NCBI GenBank assembly: GCA_031286325.1
Contig: JAITUT010000068.1
Location: forward strand, 1 to 34,205
Direction: 5' to 3'
Length of the DNA: 34,205 nt
From: Helicobacteraceae bacterium
GTDB lineage: Bacteria > Campylobacterota > Campylobacteria > Campylobacterales > SZUA-545
The notes below the pieces were generated by a model, which saw only the letters and a program-made list of their open reading frames with translations, was not told the DNA's origin and made no database searches. The position numbers were made by a program, and so were the translations under genes. Below, piece by piece: positions 7,143-15,966 of this stretch (position 1 is the first letter of the stretch; the number at the start of each line of letters is the position of its first letter).

Positions 7143-8360
7143 TTATTCGTGCCGCAAGGCTTCGATCGGATCAAGCCTAGCCGCTTTCCTAGCGGGGAAA
7201 AAACCGAAAACGATTCCGACAAACATTGAGAATCCAAATGACAAAAAGACGATCGTCTCATTGAAAACATACGGAATATCAAAGCCCTGCGTAACGCCGA
7301 TCGCCACCAACAATCCAAGCGCGATCCCCACAAGCCCGCCAAGACTCGAAAGCGTAACCGCCTCCACCAAAAACTGCGTCAAAACCTCGCGTTCCAAAGC
7401 GCCGATCGCGAGGCGGATTCCGATCTCGCGCGTGCGCTCCGTAACCGAAACGAGCATAATGTTCATAATCCCGATCCCGCCCACGAGCAAACTAATCGCC
7501 GCGATCCCACCCAAAAGCAGCGTCAAAGTCCGCGTCGTGGCGGTGAAAGTATCGGCGAGCTCTTTGGTGTCGCGGATATTAAAGTTGCTCATCTGATCGG
7601 CGCGGAGTTTGCGTAGCTCGCGCAGGAGAGAGTTTGTTTCGGCGATGATATTCGCGCTGTCGGCGGCGGGGTCAAGCGAAATAAAAACCGTGCGTATTTC
7701 TTTGTTGCCGGCGATGCGCCGCTCGAAAAGCTCAATGGGCAACATCACCAGATCGTCTTGATCCATTCCGAATGTAGACGCGCCCTTCGCCTCCAAAACG
7801 CCCACGACTTCGCACGAAAAGCGATCAAGCCGCACAAAACTGCCAATCGGATCGAGCGCGTCGAAGAGCTCCTTTCGCGCCGTTTCGCCCAAAATACAGA
7901 CCGCTTTGCCCGCGCGCAATTCGCTTTCCAGAAACTCGCGCCCGCTGACCACGCGCCAACTCCGCGCGATCAAATAATCATTCGTGGTGCCGTGGACGGT
8001 CGTGGCGTAACTCGCGCTGCCAAAGACTGCGGTTACGCCGTTTTTGGTAGAAACAGGCGCGACCGCTTTCACGCCCGCGATCTCGTTGCGGATCGCCTTC
8101 AAATCCGCCTCGCGAAAGGGCGGCGAAGCGCGATCGGTACTGAACATTCTGCCGCGCCGCTCTTGACCGGGCTGTAAAATCAGCATATTTGTGCCGAGTT
8201 TGGAGAGTTCGTTCGTGATTGACGCCGTCGCGCCGTCTCCTAGCATCACCATTGCGATCACGCTCGCCACGCCGATTACGATCCCCAGCGTCGTCAAAAA
8301 CGATCGCAATATATTGCGGCGGATTTCGCGCAGGGCGAGCAAAAAAGCGTTAAAGAGCAT
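7143..8360 (-). CDS. MacB-type ABC transporter permease (FtsX family), without fused ATPase
   Basis: A 405-residue permease. An N-terminal membrane segment with TLGIVIGVASVIAM is followed by a periplasmic MacB_PCD domain (about 40-250) and three C-terminal membrane segments that include GGIGIMNIMLVSVTERTREI and the terminal ARKAARLDPIEALRHE. MacB of E. coli and its Campylobacter relatives is about 640 residues with the nucleotide-binding domain fused at the front. Here only the permease half is present, and no ATPase gene lies in the window. Its start overlaps the adaptor stop by one base (TAATG), so the two are coupled. It probably moves a peptide, lipid or drug together with the adaptor and a TolC-like channel. 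Confidence 0.9.
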   Translation of the reverse strand: MLFNAFLLALREIRRNILRSFLTTLGIVIGVASVIAMVMLGDGATASITNELSKLGTNMLILQPGQERRGRMFSTDRASPPFREADLKAIRNEIAGVKAVAPVSTKNGVTAVFGSASYATTVHGTTNDYLIARSWRVVSGREFLESELRAGKAVCILGETARKELFDALDPIGSFVRLDRFSCEVVGVLEAKGASTFGMDQDDLVMLPIELFERRIAGNKEIRTVFISLDPAADSANIIAETNSLLRELRKLRADQMSNFNIRDTKELADTFTATTRTLTLLLGGIAAISLLVGGIGIMNIMLVSVTERTREIGIRLAIGALEREVLTQFLVEAVTLSSLGGLVGIALGLLVAIGVTQGFDIPYVFNETIVFLSFGFSMFVGIVFGFFPARKAARLDPIEALRHE

Positions 8361-9430
8361 TACTTTTCGACTCTTACGGCTTGATCGGGCAGGATTCGCT
8401 CGTTGCCCTTCACAATCACATTCGCCCCCTCTTTCAAAGCCGCCGATCGCACGGCGGCGAGTTTGCCGTCATAACCTACGACCTCTACGCCGGATAGTTT
8501 CGCCACCCCGCCCTCCACATAAAAGACCGCTTGACCGCCGAAACGATCTATGATCGCGTCTCTATCCACCAAAAGCGTATCTTCGGATAATTTGCCCTCT
8601 ATTTTCAATGTGGCTTGCATACCTTCTAGCAATTTGGAGTTCGGTTTGTTGATCGCCACGCGCGTTAAAAATGTGCGCGAAGCCTCGTCGCCGCGCGGCG
8701 AAAAACCCGCGATTTTGGCGTCATAGTCGCGCCCTGCGACGCTTACGATCGCCTTTGAACCCACCGAAAGCCGCTCAATCGCCGCCGCCGGCAGATAGAC
8801 GATCGCCTCAATGCTGTCCATTTTTGCCACGCTGATTACCGCCGCGCCCGCGCCCACGAAATCGCCCGCGCTAGCGTGCCGCTCCGCGACAATGCCGTCA
8901 AAGGGCGCTTTGATAGATCGCTTGTCGCGCTCTAATGTCATCGCCGCGAGGTTTGCGCGCAAGACTTCAGACTGCGCCGATTCTTGCTCGGCTTTCACGC
9001 GGTATTGCTCGTAAGCTTGCTCGCTCACGCTGTTTTGTTTCAAAAGCGCTTTGTAACGTTCCGCGTCTTTCGCGGCTTGGGCGCGGCTCGCTTCGGACTT
9101 TTTGAGCTCGGCGGATTTCGCCGCGATATTGGCGGATAATATCGCCGAATCTTGCCTCGCCAAAACTTGATTTTTCTTCACAAAATCGCCCACCTCCGCG
9201 AATGTCGCCTCAAGAGGCGACGCGCTCTCGGCGGCGATCTTGGCGAGAGTCGCGTATTTAAGCGATCCGATGTAACTTTCAAATGGTTTGATGTCGCCCT
9301 TTTTCACCGCGCTCACCACAACGGGCGCTGGAGGCGGTCCTTGTTGCGGCTTCGTAGCGTTTGTCTCCGCCGCCGCCAGACAAATTGCCGCCGCTAAAAG
9401 ACAAGCCGTCGTTCGCTTTAAGTTAGCCAT
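8360..9430 (-). CDS. Periplasmic adaptor (membrane fusion) subunit of an efflux pump, MacA/AcrA-like
   Basis: A 356-residue protein of the HlyD/RND membrane-fusion family. A Sec signal peptide (residues 1-22) precedes a barrel-sandwich (lipoyl-like) domain split around an alpha-helical hairpin at about 95-165. The second lipoyl half shows IKAPFDGIVAERHASAGDFV, and beta-barrel and membrane-proximal domains follow. It bridges the inner-membrane permease encoded next to an outer-membrane TolC-type channel, which is not in this window. Its start abuts the stop of the upstream unknown gene with no gap. The substrate cannot be told from sequence. Confidence 0.92.
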   Translation of the reverse strand: MANLKRTTACLLAAAICLAAAETNATKPQQGPPPAPVVVSAVKKGDIKPFESYIGSLKYATLAKIAAESASPLEATFAEVGDFVKKNQVLARQDSAILSANIAAKSAELKKSEASRAQAAKDAERYKALLKQNSVSEQAYEQYRVKAEQESAQSEVLRANLAAMTLERDKRSIKAPFDGIVAERHASAGDFVGAGAAVISVAKMDSIEAIVYLPAAAIERLSVGSKAIVSVAGRDYDAKIAGFSPRGDEASRTFLTRVAINKPNSKLLEGMQATLKIEGKLSEDTLLVDRDAIIDRFGGQAVFYVEGGVAKLSGVEVVGYDGKLAAVRSAALKEGANVIVKGNERILPDQAVRVEK

Positions 9431-10009
9431 CTAAGAATCTTCGCCGCTCACAGCGGAGGCGGATACGGAGCCAGCGATCAGATAATTGCCGTCAAATTCG
9501 GAGCGGTTTCCGTCATCTTTGGATTTTTTCACGAGCAAATACTCCTTTTCGTCTAGTTTGAGGCTCTCGTCTTTAAAGTGCAAAATCACAAACGCCGCGA
9601 GCGGAATCGTAGTCAAAAGCTCTTCGTTATTCACGACAGACAAAGCGAGCGGGGCGTTCATAACGCGCGTCCATACATAGAGCTCCGCTTGCGCTTTAAT
9701 GTGCGCGATTGAGCCGTTCACAACGCCCGCGATCGTCTCGTGGTTAATCACCACGCCTTTTTCGGCTAGAAACTTCGCAGCCGCGCACCGCGCGTAATAC
9801 GAATTTCGCGCGTTTTCAACAGCGTCGGCGATCATCTCTTCGTAAGCTTGCAATGTGTTGTGGTAAATCAAATGATCAAAGAGTTTATAATCCGCGCTGA
9901 TCGCGAACGCCGCTTCGGGCAAAGAGAGCGCGGCCGGCGACTTTTCAGCGGCTTCGGTCTCGTTTTTTTGCAATCTTTTTAAGAAAAGCTCCTCGTGGGA
10001 CTTCGCCAT
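9431..10009 (-). CDS. Unknown protein, first gene of the efflux operon
   Basis: A 192-residue protein without signal peptide or membrane segments that I can support. Its middle (about 40-160) looks like one alpha/beta domain, with YHNTLQAYEEMIADAVENA near the start, and the tail is Ser/Ala-rich. ATG at 10007-10009 is chosen because AGGAGGT (10013-10019) precedes it at normal spacing; an in-frame ATG further upstream would swallow that site. It directly precedes the adaptor gene with zero gap, so a cytosolic accessory or regulatory role for the pump is plausible. I do not recognise the family. Confidence 0.75.
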   Translation of the reverse strand: MAKSHEELFLKRLQKNETEAAEKSPAALSLPEAAFAISADYKLFDHLIYHNTLQAYEEMIADAVENARNSYYARCAAAKFLAEKGVVINHETIAGVVNGSIAHIKAQAELYVWTRVMNAPLALSVVNNEELLTTIPLAAFVILHFKDESLKLDEKEYLLVKKSKDDGNRSEFDGNYLIAGSVSASAVSGEDS

Positions 10010-10081
10010 AGATACCTCCTGAGGCAAACTGGGCGAATTTTATAACTTTAACGCTAAAATACGCGCTTTTAAGAGGTAAAT

Positions 10082-11140
10082 ATGGGAATTTTAGTCGCGA
10101 TTTTGGTGCTTTCTGTATTGATCGTAATCCACGAATTAGGGCATTTTCTGGCGGCGAGGCTAATGGGCGTAACCGTCGAGGTATTTTCGCTGGGCTTCGG
10201 CAAACGGCTTTGGGCGAAGAAAATCGGCGCGACCGAGTGGCGCGTGAGCGCGTTTTGGATCGGCGGCTATGTACAGATGAAAGGGCAAAACGACGCCGAT
10301 CCAACGGCGCGCAGCGGCGAGCCTGACGCTTATGATTCCAAAAAGCCGTGGCGGAGAATTTTTATACTTTTCGCGGGTCCGTTCGCGAACTTTGTTCTTG
10401 CCTTTTTCTTGTTTCTTTGGGCGGCTTTGATCGGCTACGAAACTCTTGCCCCCGTGATCGGCAAAATAATGCCTGATTCGCCCGCCGAAAAAGCGGGTTT
10501 GATCGTAGGCGATCGCGTGATCGCGATTAACAAATCTCCTATTGCGAGTTGGAACGAGCTAAGCGACACAATCAGGGCGAGCGAGGGCGAAGTTGAGTTG
10601 CTGGTGGATCGCGCGGGCGAAAAATTAACGTTGATCTTAAAGCCCGAACTCGCCGAAAGCCAAAACATCTTCGGCGAAAAAGAGCAGCGCAAAATGATCG
10701 GAATTTCGCCAAGCGGCGCGTTTGTGGCGCAGAGTTTCAACATAAGCGGCGCGATAGCCGAAGCGTGGGATCGCACAATCTTCGCCAGCACGATAATTTT
10801 CCAAAGCGTCATTAAGTTAATTTCGGGCGCGATCAGCCCCGACAACGTCGGCGGCGTTATCACGATCGTGGATCTGACGTCCAAAGCGAGCGAGATAGGG
10901 ATCGCCGCGCTCTTGATGTTCAGCGCGTTAATCTCCGTAAATCTTGGCGTCTTAAACTTGCTGCCGATTCCAGCGTTAGACGGCGGGCACATAATGTTCA
11001 ACATTTACGAGCAGATCGCGCGCCGCGCCCCCAGCGAAAAGGCGCTCTACCGAATGACCTACGCGGGTTGGGTCGTCTTGGGCGCGTTAATGCTTTTGGG
11101 ACTCTACAACGACATTGCGCGCCTTACAGGCAAGGGCTGA
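10082..11140 (+). CDS. rseP: RseP-family site-2 intramembrane metalloprotease
   Basis: A 352-residue zinc protease of family M50B that cleaves transmembrane regulators and leftover signal peptides in the inner membrane. The first membrane segment carries HELGH (17-21). GGYVQMKG and the PDZ domain (about 120-200, with SPAEKAGLIVGDRVIAIN) follow, and the third catalytic ligand is in PIPALDGGH (D300). One PDZ domain and this short length are typical of Campylobacterota, whereas E. coli RseP has two. It diverges from the efflux operon across 72 bases that must hold both promoters. The YggS gene follows after one base. Confidence 0.95.
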   Translation: MGILVAILVLSVLIVIHELGHFLAARLMGVTVEVFSLGFGKRLWAKKIGATEWRVSAFWIGGYVQMKGQNDADPTARSGEPDAYDSKKPWRRIFILFAGPFANFVLAFFLFLWAALIGYETLAPVIGKIMPDSPAEKAGLIVGDRVIAINKSPIASWNELSDTIRASEGEVELLVDRAGEKLTLILKPELAESQNIFGEKEQRKMIGISPSGAFVAQSFNISGAIAEAWDRTIFASTIIFQSVIKLISGAISPDNVGGVITIVDLTSKASEIGIAALLMFSALISVNLGVLNLLPIPALDGGHIMFNIYEQIARRAPSEKALYRMTYAGWVVLGALMLLGLYNDIARLTGKG

Positions 11141-11141
11141 A

Positions 11142-11801
11142 ATGGACTTTTCGGCGTTTGACGCGGCAATAGAGCGCGTGGAAAAGGCGCGGCTCGCTTA
11201 TGATTCGCGCCACATTACGCAGATCGTAGCGGCGAGCAAATATGTAGATTCCGCCGCGATCGCCGCGCTTTACGGCTACGGGCAGAGAGCTTTTGGCGAA
11301 AACCGCGCGCAGGATTTGGCGGCGAAGTCGGCGGAATTAGAAAATTTACCGATTGAATGGCATTTTATCGGCGTTTTGCAGAGCAATAAAATCGCGAAGC
11401 TGCTCGCGCTGCGCCCCGCTTTAATCCACTCTGTCTCGTCTTTGGAACTGGCGCGCGCAATCAATGATCGCGCGGCGCAAATGGGAATCATTCAGCGCGT
11501 TTTGTTGCAGGTAAATTCCGCGCGGGAAAAAAGCAAAAGCGGCGTTTTGCCCGAAGCGGCTTTGGAGACTTACGCCGCGATCAAAGAGACTTGTCCCGCA
11601 TTGGTTTTAGAGGGCGTAATGACAATCGGCGCGCGCGCGGAAGATCAAAATCAAATCGCGGCGAGTTTCAAAACCGCGCGGGAAATTCGCGACCAAACGG
11701 GCGGCAAAACGCTCTCAATGGGAATGAGCGGCGATTTTGAGATCGCGATCTCATTCGGCGCGAATCTTTTGCGGCTCGGCTCGGTTTTATTTAAAAATTA
11801 G
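11142..11801 (+). CDS. YggS-family pyridoxal phosphate homeostasis protein
   Basis: A 219-residue single-domain protein with an alanine-racemase-like barrel that binds PLP and affects vitamin B6 and amino acid balance (PLPBP/YggS family). K33 in IVAASKYVD is the PLP lysine. FGENRAQDL, WHFIGVLQSNK and the C-terminal SMGMSGDFEIAISFGANLLR with LGS are family hallmarks. ATG at 11142 is chosen over an upstream in-frame ATG that would overlap rseP, because AAGGG sits just ahead and family members begin here. It follows the rseP stop by one base, so the two are coupled. Confidence 0.93.
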   Translation: MDFSAFDAAIERVEKARLAYDSRHITQIVAASKYVDSAAIAALYGYGQRAFGENRAQDLAAKSAELENLPIEWHFIGVLQSNKIAKLLALRPALIHSVSSLELARAINDRAAQMGIIQRVLLQVNSAREKSKSGVLPEAALETYAAIKETCPALVLEGVMTIGARAEDQNQIAASFKTAREIRDQTGGKTLSMGMSGDFEIAISFGANLLRLGSVLFKN

Positions 11802-11816
11802 ATAAGAAAAATCTAA

Positions 11817-11822
11817 TATAAT
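11817..11822 (+). promoter_or_regulatory. Possible -10 element for aroE
   Basis: A perfect TATAAT lies 38 bases before the aroE start in the 59-base gap after the YggS gene. The upstream DNA is A+T-rich, as usual for this group, but has no clear -35. The element suggests that aroE can be transcribed separately. Confidence 0.45.
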
Positions 11823-11860
11823 GAAAAGTTAAATTTCGCGAGATAAACAAAGGCGCTCAA

Positions 11861-12685
11861 ATGCAAAAAATGGCTGTTTTCGGCAACCCGATAGAACATT
11901 CGCTCTCGCCCATAATGCACAACTATGTATATAAAGAACACGGAATTGACGCGATTTATGAGCGTTATCTGCTGGAAAAATCCGAGGATTTGCGCAAAAT
12001 TTTTGATAGGGAGGGCTACCGCGGCATAAATATCACCGTGCCGCACAAAGAGGCGGCGTTTTCAATGTGCGACGAGGTGAGCGACATAGCGCAAAAGATC
12101 GGCGCGGTCAATACTTGGCATATTGAGAACGGCAAAGTCGTGGGCTACAACACGGACGCTATCGGCTTTATTTGCTCAATTTCCAAGATGCCGCTGCCGA
12201 AAAATACATTGATTATCGGCGCGGGCGGCGCGGCGAAAGCAATAGCGATCGCGCTAATGGAGGCGGATTTTACGCTCACGATCCTAAACCGCACGAAAGA
12301 TCGGCTCTATTTTTTTGAGAATTTTGGGATAAAAACTTTGTCGTGGAAAGACAATCCGGGCGAGGGCTACGATCTGATTATAAATACCACGAGCGCGGGG
12401 TTAAAGGACAACACATTTCCTTTGGAGCAGGAAAGGCTCGCGAAATTATTTGACGGCGCGAAGAGCGCGATAGATATTATTTACGGCAAGGTTACGCCGT
12501 TTTTGCGCTTGGCGAAAGAGAAAAAACTTACGGTCAAAGACGGCGAGGATATGCTGATTTATCAAGGCGCGACGGCGCATTCAATTTTCTTCAATGATAG
12601 AGACACGTCCGCCATTGCGGAGCTAATGCGCAAAGCATTACTAGAGCATAAGGCGAGAAAAGCGGCGATGTCTCCTCAGGCGTAA
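11861..12685 (+). CDS. aroE: Shikimate dehydrogenase AroE
   Basis: NADPH-dependent reduction of 3-dehydroshikimate to shikimate in the chorismate pathway. The 274-residue protein has the substrate-binding NPIEHSLSP, the catalytic Lys in NITVPHKEA, the Asp in GYNTDAIGF, the dinucleotide-binding GAGGAAKA, the NADP-selective NRT and the C-terminal YQGATAHSIFF. All key residues are present. The stop codon sits in the loop of the terminator hairpin. Chorismate made through this step feeds pheA (18831). MqnD's menaquinone route also starts from chorismate. Confidence 0.96.
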   Translation: MQKMAVFGNPIEHSLSPIMHNYVYKEHGIDAIYERYLLEKSEDLRKIFDREGYRGINITVPHKEAAFSMCDEVSDIAQKIGAVNTWHIENGKVVGYNTDAIGFICSISKMPLPKNTLIIGAGGAAKAIAIALMEADFTLTILNRTKDRLYFFENFGIKTLSWKDNPGEGYDLIINTTSAGLKDNTFPLEQERLAKLFDGAKSAIDIIYGKVTPFLRLAKEKKLTVKDGEDMLIYQGATAHSIFFNDRDTSAIAELMRKALLEHKARKAAMSPQA

Positions 12686-12700
12686 CCGCCTGAATTTTTT
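12676..12700 (+). terminator. Rho-independent terminator of aroE
   Basis: TCAGGCG (12676-12682) pairs perfectly with CGCCTGA (12687-12693) around TAAC, followed by A and six T. The stop codon TAA (12683-12685) forms most of the loop, so the terminator overlaps the end of the coding region. Confidence 0.85.
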
Positions 12701-12786
12701 ACTTTGCGGAGCGGGAAAGTTTCTCTGCTCGCCGATCTCGCGAGGGTTTAAAGTTCCCGCGAGAAGTTAAAAATAGACTTACGAAG

Positions 12787-12862
12787 CCCAAATAAAACCT
12801 ATTGTTCCCGTTGCGATCGCCGCAAGCGTATTATGTAAGGGCGAACTGTGTTCGCCCGTTGT
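12787..12862 (-). repeat. Dispersed repeat R1, partial copy 3
   Basis: This is the distal half of R1 in the same orientation as copy 2 (14391-14588), sharing CCCAAATAAAACCTATT and GCGATCGCCGCAAGCGTA with a few changes. Together copies 2 and 3 flank the repeat-protein gene at 12916-14238 as direct repeats. The rest of 12686-12915 holds the aroE terminator and a decayed CTCGCGAG hairpin, but no gene. Confidence 0.75.
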
Positions 12863-12915
12863 CTATTGCTCGCCTAATCGCAATATAACGTCAGCCGACC
12901 GCAGGATCGCGCGAC

Positions 12916-14238
12916 TCATTTGCAAGTTACAGGGGAATAGTTAACCCAATTTTCTGGCTCTATAGAAAGTTCCCTAATTCTGTCCATTAGCTCTGCATAG
13001 AGTCCCTTATTCCAATTTTCTAAATCAGCTTTAGTGAAAGACGTTTTTTCACCATTCGCTTTATAGCAAACGCCGTTTATCGCCTTGTCCTTTTTGTATG
13101 TAACTATGCCGAAAATTTTGCCGCTTTTCCTGAAAATTTTCGATTCGCCCTCTCTTCCGCCGTTTTTGTACACGACCTCTTGCTCTAGCTTGCCGTCCTC
13201 GTAATAAGTTTTGCTAATCCCTTCCTTGCCATCATTTTTGTATGGCGTTTCACTTCGAAGTTTGCCGTTCTCGTAATAAGTTTTGCTAATCCCGTCCTCG
13301 ACGTTGTCTTTGTATGGTCTTTCTTCTTTAAGTTTGCCGCTCTCGTAGAAAAACCTCCAAACCCCTTCGGTTTTACCGCTTCCCCAACTTACGGGTATTT
13401 CCTTTTTAAGGTTGCCGTTTTCGTAATAAATTTTTATACTTCCTTTCCTGTTGCCGTATTTGTATGTATCTTCTCTTTGAAGTTTACCGCTCTCGTAATA
13501 ATCTTTGCCAACCCCGTCCTCGTAACCGTTTTTATATGGAGTTTCTTCTTTAAGTTTGCCGCTCTCGTAAAAAGTCCTCGCGACCCCTTTGGCTTTGCCA
13601 TTTTCGTATGATGTTTCGCTTTCAAGTTTGCCGCTCTCGTAAAAAGACCTCGCGATCCCTTCGGCTTTGTCGTTTTTGTATGGAGTTTCACTTTTAAGTT
13701 TGCCGCTCTCGTAAAAAGACCTCGCAATCCCTTCGGCTTTGCCATTTTCGTATGATGTTTCGCTTTTAAGTTTGCCGCTCTCGTAATAATAAGTCTTGCT
13801 AATCCCGTCTGCGACGCCGTCTTTATACGGTATTTCCTCTCTAAGTTTGCCGTTATTGTAGAAAAACTTCGCAACCCCTTCGAGTTTGTCATTTTTATAC
13901 GGCTTGATGTATTCCAGCCCATCGTTCCCATTGTAGCCGCGCTCCTCTGTTGTGTTGGCGTCTTTTTGCGTGATTTCTCTCTTTAACGCACCCCATTTGG
14001 AATATTGCCTAACCACGCCGTTTTTCTCGCCGTTAATACAGAGCGTTGTGAACATTGTGCCGTCTTCGAGCGGTTTCTGCGGTTGCAACTCCGCTTTGCC
14101 GAGGAGCAAATTGCCGTTCATATCCAAGCATTTGTTTCCGTCAAAACGCGCCGTCTCGCCAATGACATAAACTTTGTAATCCGTATCCGCACTTTGGCAC
14201 GCCGTCGCCAGCAAAATAGCGATCAAAACCCTTTTCAT
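12916..14238 (-). CDS. Secreted MORN-2/YwqK-type repeat protein
   Basis: A 440-residue protein with an N-terminal signal (residues 1-14, ATAC at the end, possibly a weak lipobox). From about residue 120 to 386 it has eleven tandem units of about 23 residues with the pattern G-[IV]-x-[KR]-x-[FY]-Y-E-[SN]-G-K-L-x-x-E-x-x-Y-K-[ND]-G. This is the MORN_2 repeat found in proteins annotated as YwqK-family antitoxins and in many secreted proteins. A related unit occurs at about 73-95. A globular C-terminus ends in Cys. AAGGAAG precedes the ATG. The gene is more A+T-rich than its neighbours, lacks the GCGATCGC octamer and is flanked by R1 repeats, so it may be mobile. The biochemical role is unknown; the antitoxin label should not be taken as shown. 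Confidence 0.85.
   Translation of the reverse strand: MKRVLIAILLATACQSADTDYKVYVIGETARFDGNKCLDMNGNLLLGKAELQPQKPLEDGTMFTTLCINGEKNGVVRQYSKWGALKREITQKDANTTEERGYNGNDGLEYIKPYKNDKLEGVAKFFYNNGKLREEIPYKDGVADGISKTYYYESGKLKSETSYENGKAEGIARSFYESGKLKSETPYKNDKAEGIARSFYESGKLESETSYENGKAKGVARTFYESGKLKEETPYKNGYEDGVGKDYYESGKLQREDTYKYGNRKGSIKIYYENGNLKKEIPVSWGSGKTEGVWRFFYESGKLKEERPYKDNVEDGISKTYYENGKLRSETPYKNDGKEGISKTYYEDGKLEQEVVYKNGGREGESKIFRKSGKIFGIVTYKKDKAINGVCYKANGEKTSFTKADLENWNKGLYAELMDRIRELSIEPENWVNYSPVTCK
13081..13881 (-). repeat. Tandem ~69-bp repeats within the MORN-2 gene
   Basis: The codons for the MORN-2 units repeat every 69 bases (with a few 72- or 78-base units). On the + strand the phrase TTTGCCGCTCTCGTAA recurs throughout. 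The units around 13560-13780 are closest to each other at DNA level, which points to recent duplication and makes copy-number change by slippage or recombination likely. Confidence 0.85.
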
Positions 14239-14390
14239 CTTACTTCCTTTTTCTATTGCTAAAAAATCGCGTGAAATTTAGCGAAATTCGCTTAAAGTTT
14301 TTTGTCGCGCTTTGCGTTTTAGAGGGCGATACGTGAAAATCACGATCATTATGTTTGCAATGACAAATACAGGCGGCGTTTAAGAGCTAT

Positions 14391-14588
14391 GAAACCCAAA
14401 TAAAACCTATTATTCCCGCCGCGATCGCCGCAAGCGTATATGTAGGGGGAAATTGTGTTCGCCTGATTCCGCAACGGGCGAAAATCGCGATTTTTTAAGC
14501 GTGAGCGAAAGAAGTAACCGCGATTTTCGTGGGTTTCCAAAAAGGAAAGCCCTTTGGTCGCAAGCGGGAGCTTTAAGCTCCCGCGAGA
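14391..14588 (-). repeat. Dispersed repeat R1, copy 2
   Basis: Reverse complement of copy 1 (297-477), with 57 identical consecutive bases at 14392-14448. Its gene-proximal end holds a near-perfect palindrome, GCGGGAGCTT (14564-14573) with AAGCTCCCGC (14575-14584), just downstream of the rplQ stop. It could serve as a processing or termination hairpin for the ribosomal operon, though no T run follows. The repeat fills most of the 14239-14590 gap, and I see no gene there. Confidence 0.85.
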
Positions 14589-14590
14589 GG

Positions 14591-14941
14591 CTAAACTAAA
14601 GCGAGTACCGCCATCGGCGCGGCGTCGCCAAGCCGTGTACCGGTCTTTTGGATAGTGAGGTAGCCGCCCTTGCGATCGGCGTATTTCGGCGCGATCTCGG
14701 TAACGAGCTTTTTAGTCGCCGCTTTCTCTTGCAAGCGGCTAAAAACGAGGCGGTGCGCGTTTAGATCGCCCTTACGCGCCTTCGTCAACAACTTTTCAAA
14801 GTAACTCTTCAACTCTTTCGCCTTCGGCTCGGTCGTCTCAATTTTGCCCTCGTTAATCAGCGCGATGCTCATATTTTTGAACAACGCCTTGCGGTGCGTA
14901 GAGGTGCGACCAAGTTTGCGGTGCGCTTTTAAGTGTCTCAT
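14591..14941 (-). CDS. rplQ: Ribosomal protein bL17
   Basis: A 116-residue large-subunit protein beginning [20 protein letters not shown], the standard bL17 opening, and ending in the conserved GDAAPMA region. It is the last gene of the alpha operon. The ATG overlaps the rpoA stop by four bases (ATGA), implying translational coupling. Length is normal. Confidence 0.97.
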   Translation of the reverse strand: MRHLKAHRKLGRTSTHRKALFKNMSIALINEGKIETTEPKAKELKSYFEKLLTKARKGDLNAHRLVFSRLQEKAATKKLVTEIAPKYADRKGGYLTIQKTGTRLGDAAPMAVLALV

Positions 14942-15945
14942 AGATTTCCTTTTAACTCGGCGATCCGCTGTTTAAGTTTGATCACAAGATCGCTCGGTAA
15001 ATGCTCATTGATCGGGTAGCCTAGCTCAATGAGTTTCTCTTTAATTTCGTCAAGGGACTTTTTGCCCAGATTTTTCACGCGGCTTAACTCGTTTTCGCTC
15101 ATCATCGCCAGCTCCGCGAGGTAAGTGATGTTTGAGCGTGTGAGGCAGTTATGGCTACGCGCGGAGAGATCTAAATCCTCAACTCTGATCGTGAGCCGCC
15201 TGATCGCTTCGTCCCCTTCGCTCTCCGTCTTAGGCGCGCGGTAGCCGCCAACGCCCAGCGAGACTGAAAAGACTTCCATTTGCTTAAACATAGTCGCCAC
15301 GCCGCTTCTGAATACATTTTGCGGGTCAATTTGCCCGTAAGTCGCGACCTCAAAGACGATCTTTTCAAAGTCGGGGTTATCCTCCACGAGCATTTTTTCG
15401 ATCGTGTAGTTCGCTTTTTTGACGGGACCAAAGATGCCGTCAAGCGGCAAATAACCCTCCGGCGCGTGATCGCGCAACGCTTCGCTGGGTACATAACCCA
15501 TTCCGCGCTCCAAAATGATAGAGAGTTTGAGTTCGCCGTCTTCGTTAATGGACGCGAAGTGCGCGTCGGGGGTAACGACTTCCACGCCGTTTGCCGCCAG
15601 ATCGCGGCCTTTGACCTCTTTTTGCCCTTTGAAATGGACTGAAAGCTCCACCCGCTCCTCTTCGGTGGTGAGTTTGAAGCGGATATTTTTGAGATTCACG
15701 ATCAATCGGGCGACATCCTCTACCACTCCGCGAATGCTGTCAAATTCGTGAGCCGCGCCTTCAATTTTAACGGCGATCGGCGCGCAACCTACGGCGCTAG
15801 ACAAAATCAGGCGCTTGATCGGGTGCGCGAGCGTGATCGCGTATCCCGGCTCAAACGGATAGATTTCAAATACCGCGCGATCGGCTTCGCTCTTTACTAC
15901 GGCAAATTCCGTGGGCGCCATCGGCACTGTTTTGATCTTTTTCAT
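14938..15945 (-). CDS. rpoA: RNA polymerase subunit alpha
   Basis: A 335-residue subunit that nucleates RNA polymerase assembly and binds promoter UP elements and activators. The N-terminal dimerisation domain (to about 230) includes [21 protein letters not shown] in two conserved blocks and GYVPSE. The C-terminal helix-hairpin-helix domain (about 255-325) shows [12 protein letters not shown] and [12 protein letters not shown]. The order after rpsD and before rplQ is the universal one. Confidence 0.97.
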   Translation of the reverse strand: MKKIKTVPMAPTEFAVVKSEADRAVFEIYPFEPGYAITLAHPIKRLILSSAVGCAPIAVKIEGAAHEFDSIRGVVEDVARLIVNLKNIRFKLTTEEERVELSVHFKGQKEVKGRDLAANGVEVVTPDAHFASINEDGELKLSIILERGMGYVPSEALRDHAPEGYLPLDGIFGPVKKANYTIEKMLVEDNPDFEKIVFEVATYGQIDPQNVFRSGVATMFKQMEVFSVSLGVGGYRAPKTESEGDEAIRRLTIRVEDLDLSARSHNCLTRSNITYLAELAMMSENELSRVKNLGKKSLDEIKEKLIELGYPINEHLPSDLVIKLKQRIAELKGNL

Positions 15946-15966
15946 TTTCCACCGCTTTCGTTAGGT

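Noticed and set aside
13081-13881. Regular repeats that could suggest a CRISPR array
   Set aside because: The units are contiguous 69-base codon repeats of a MORN-2 protein, without unique spacers.
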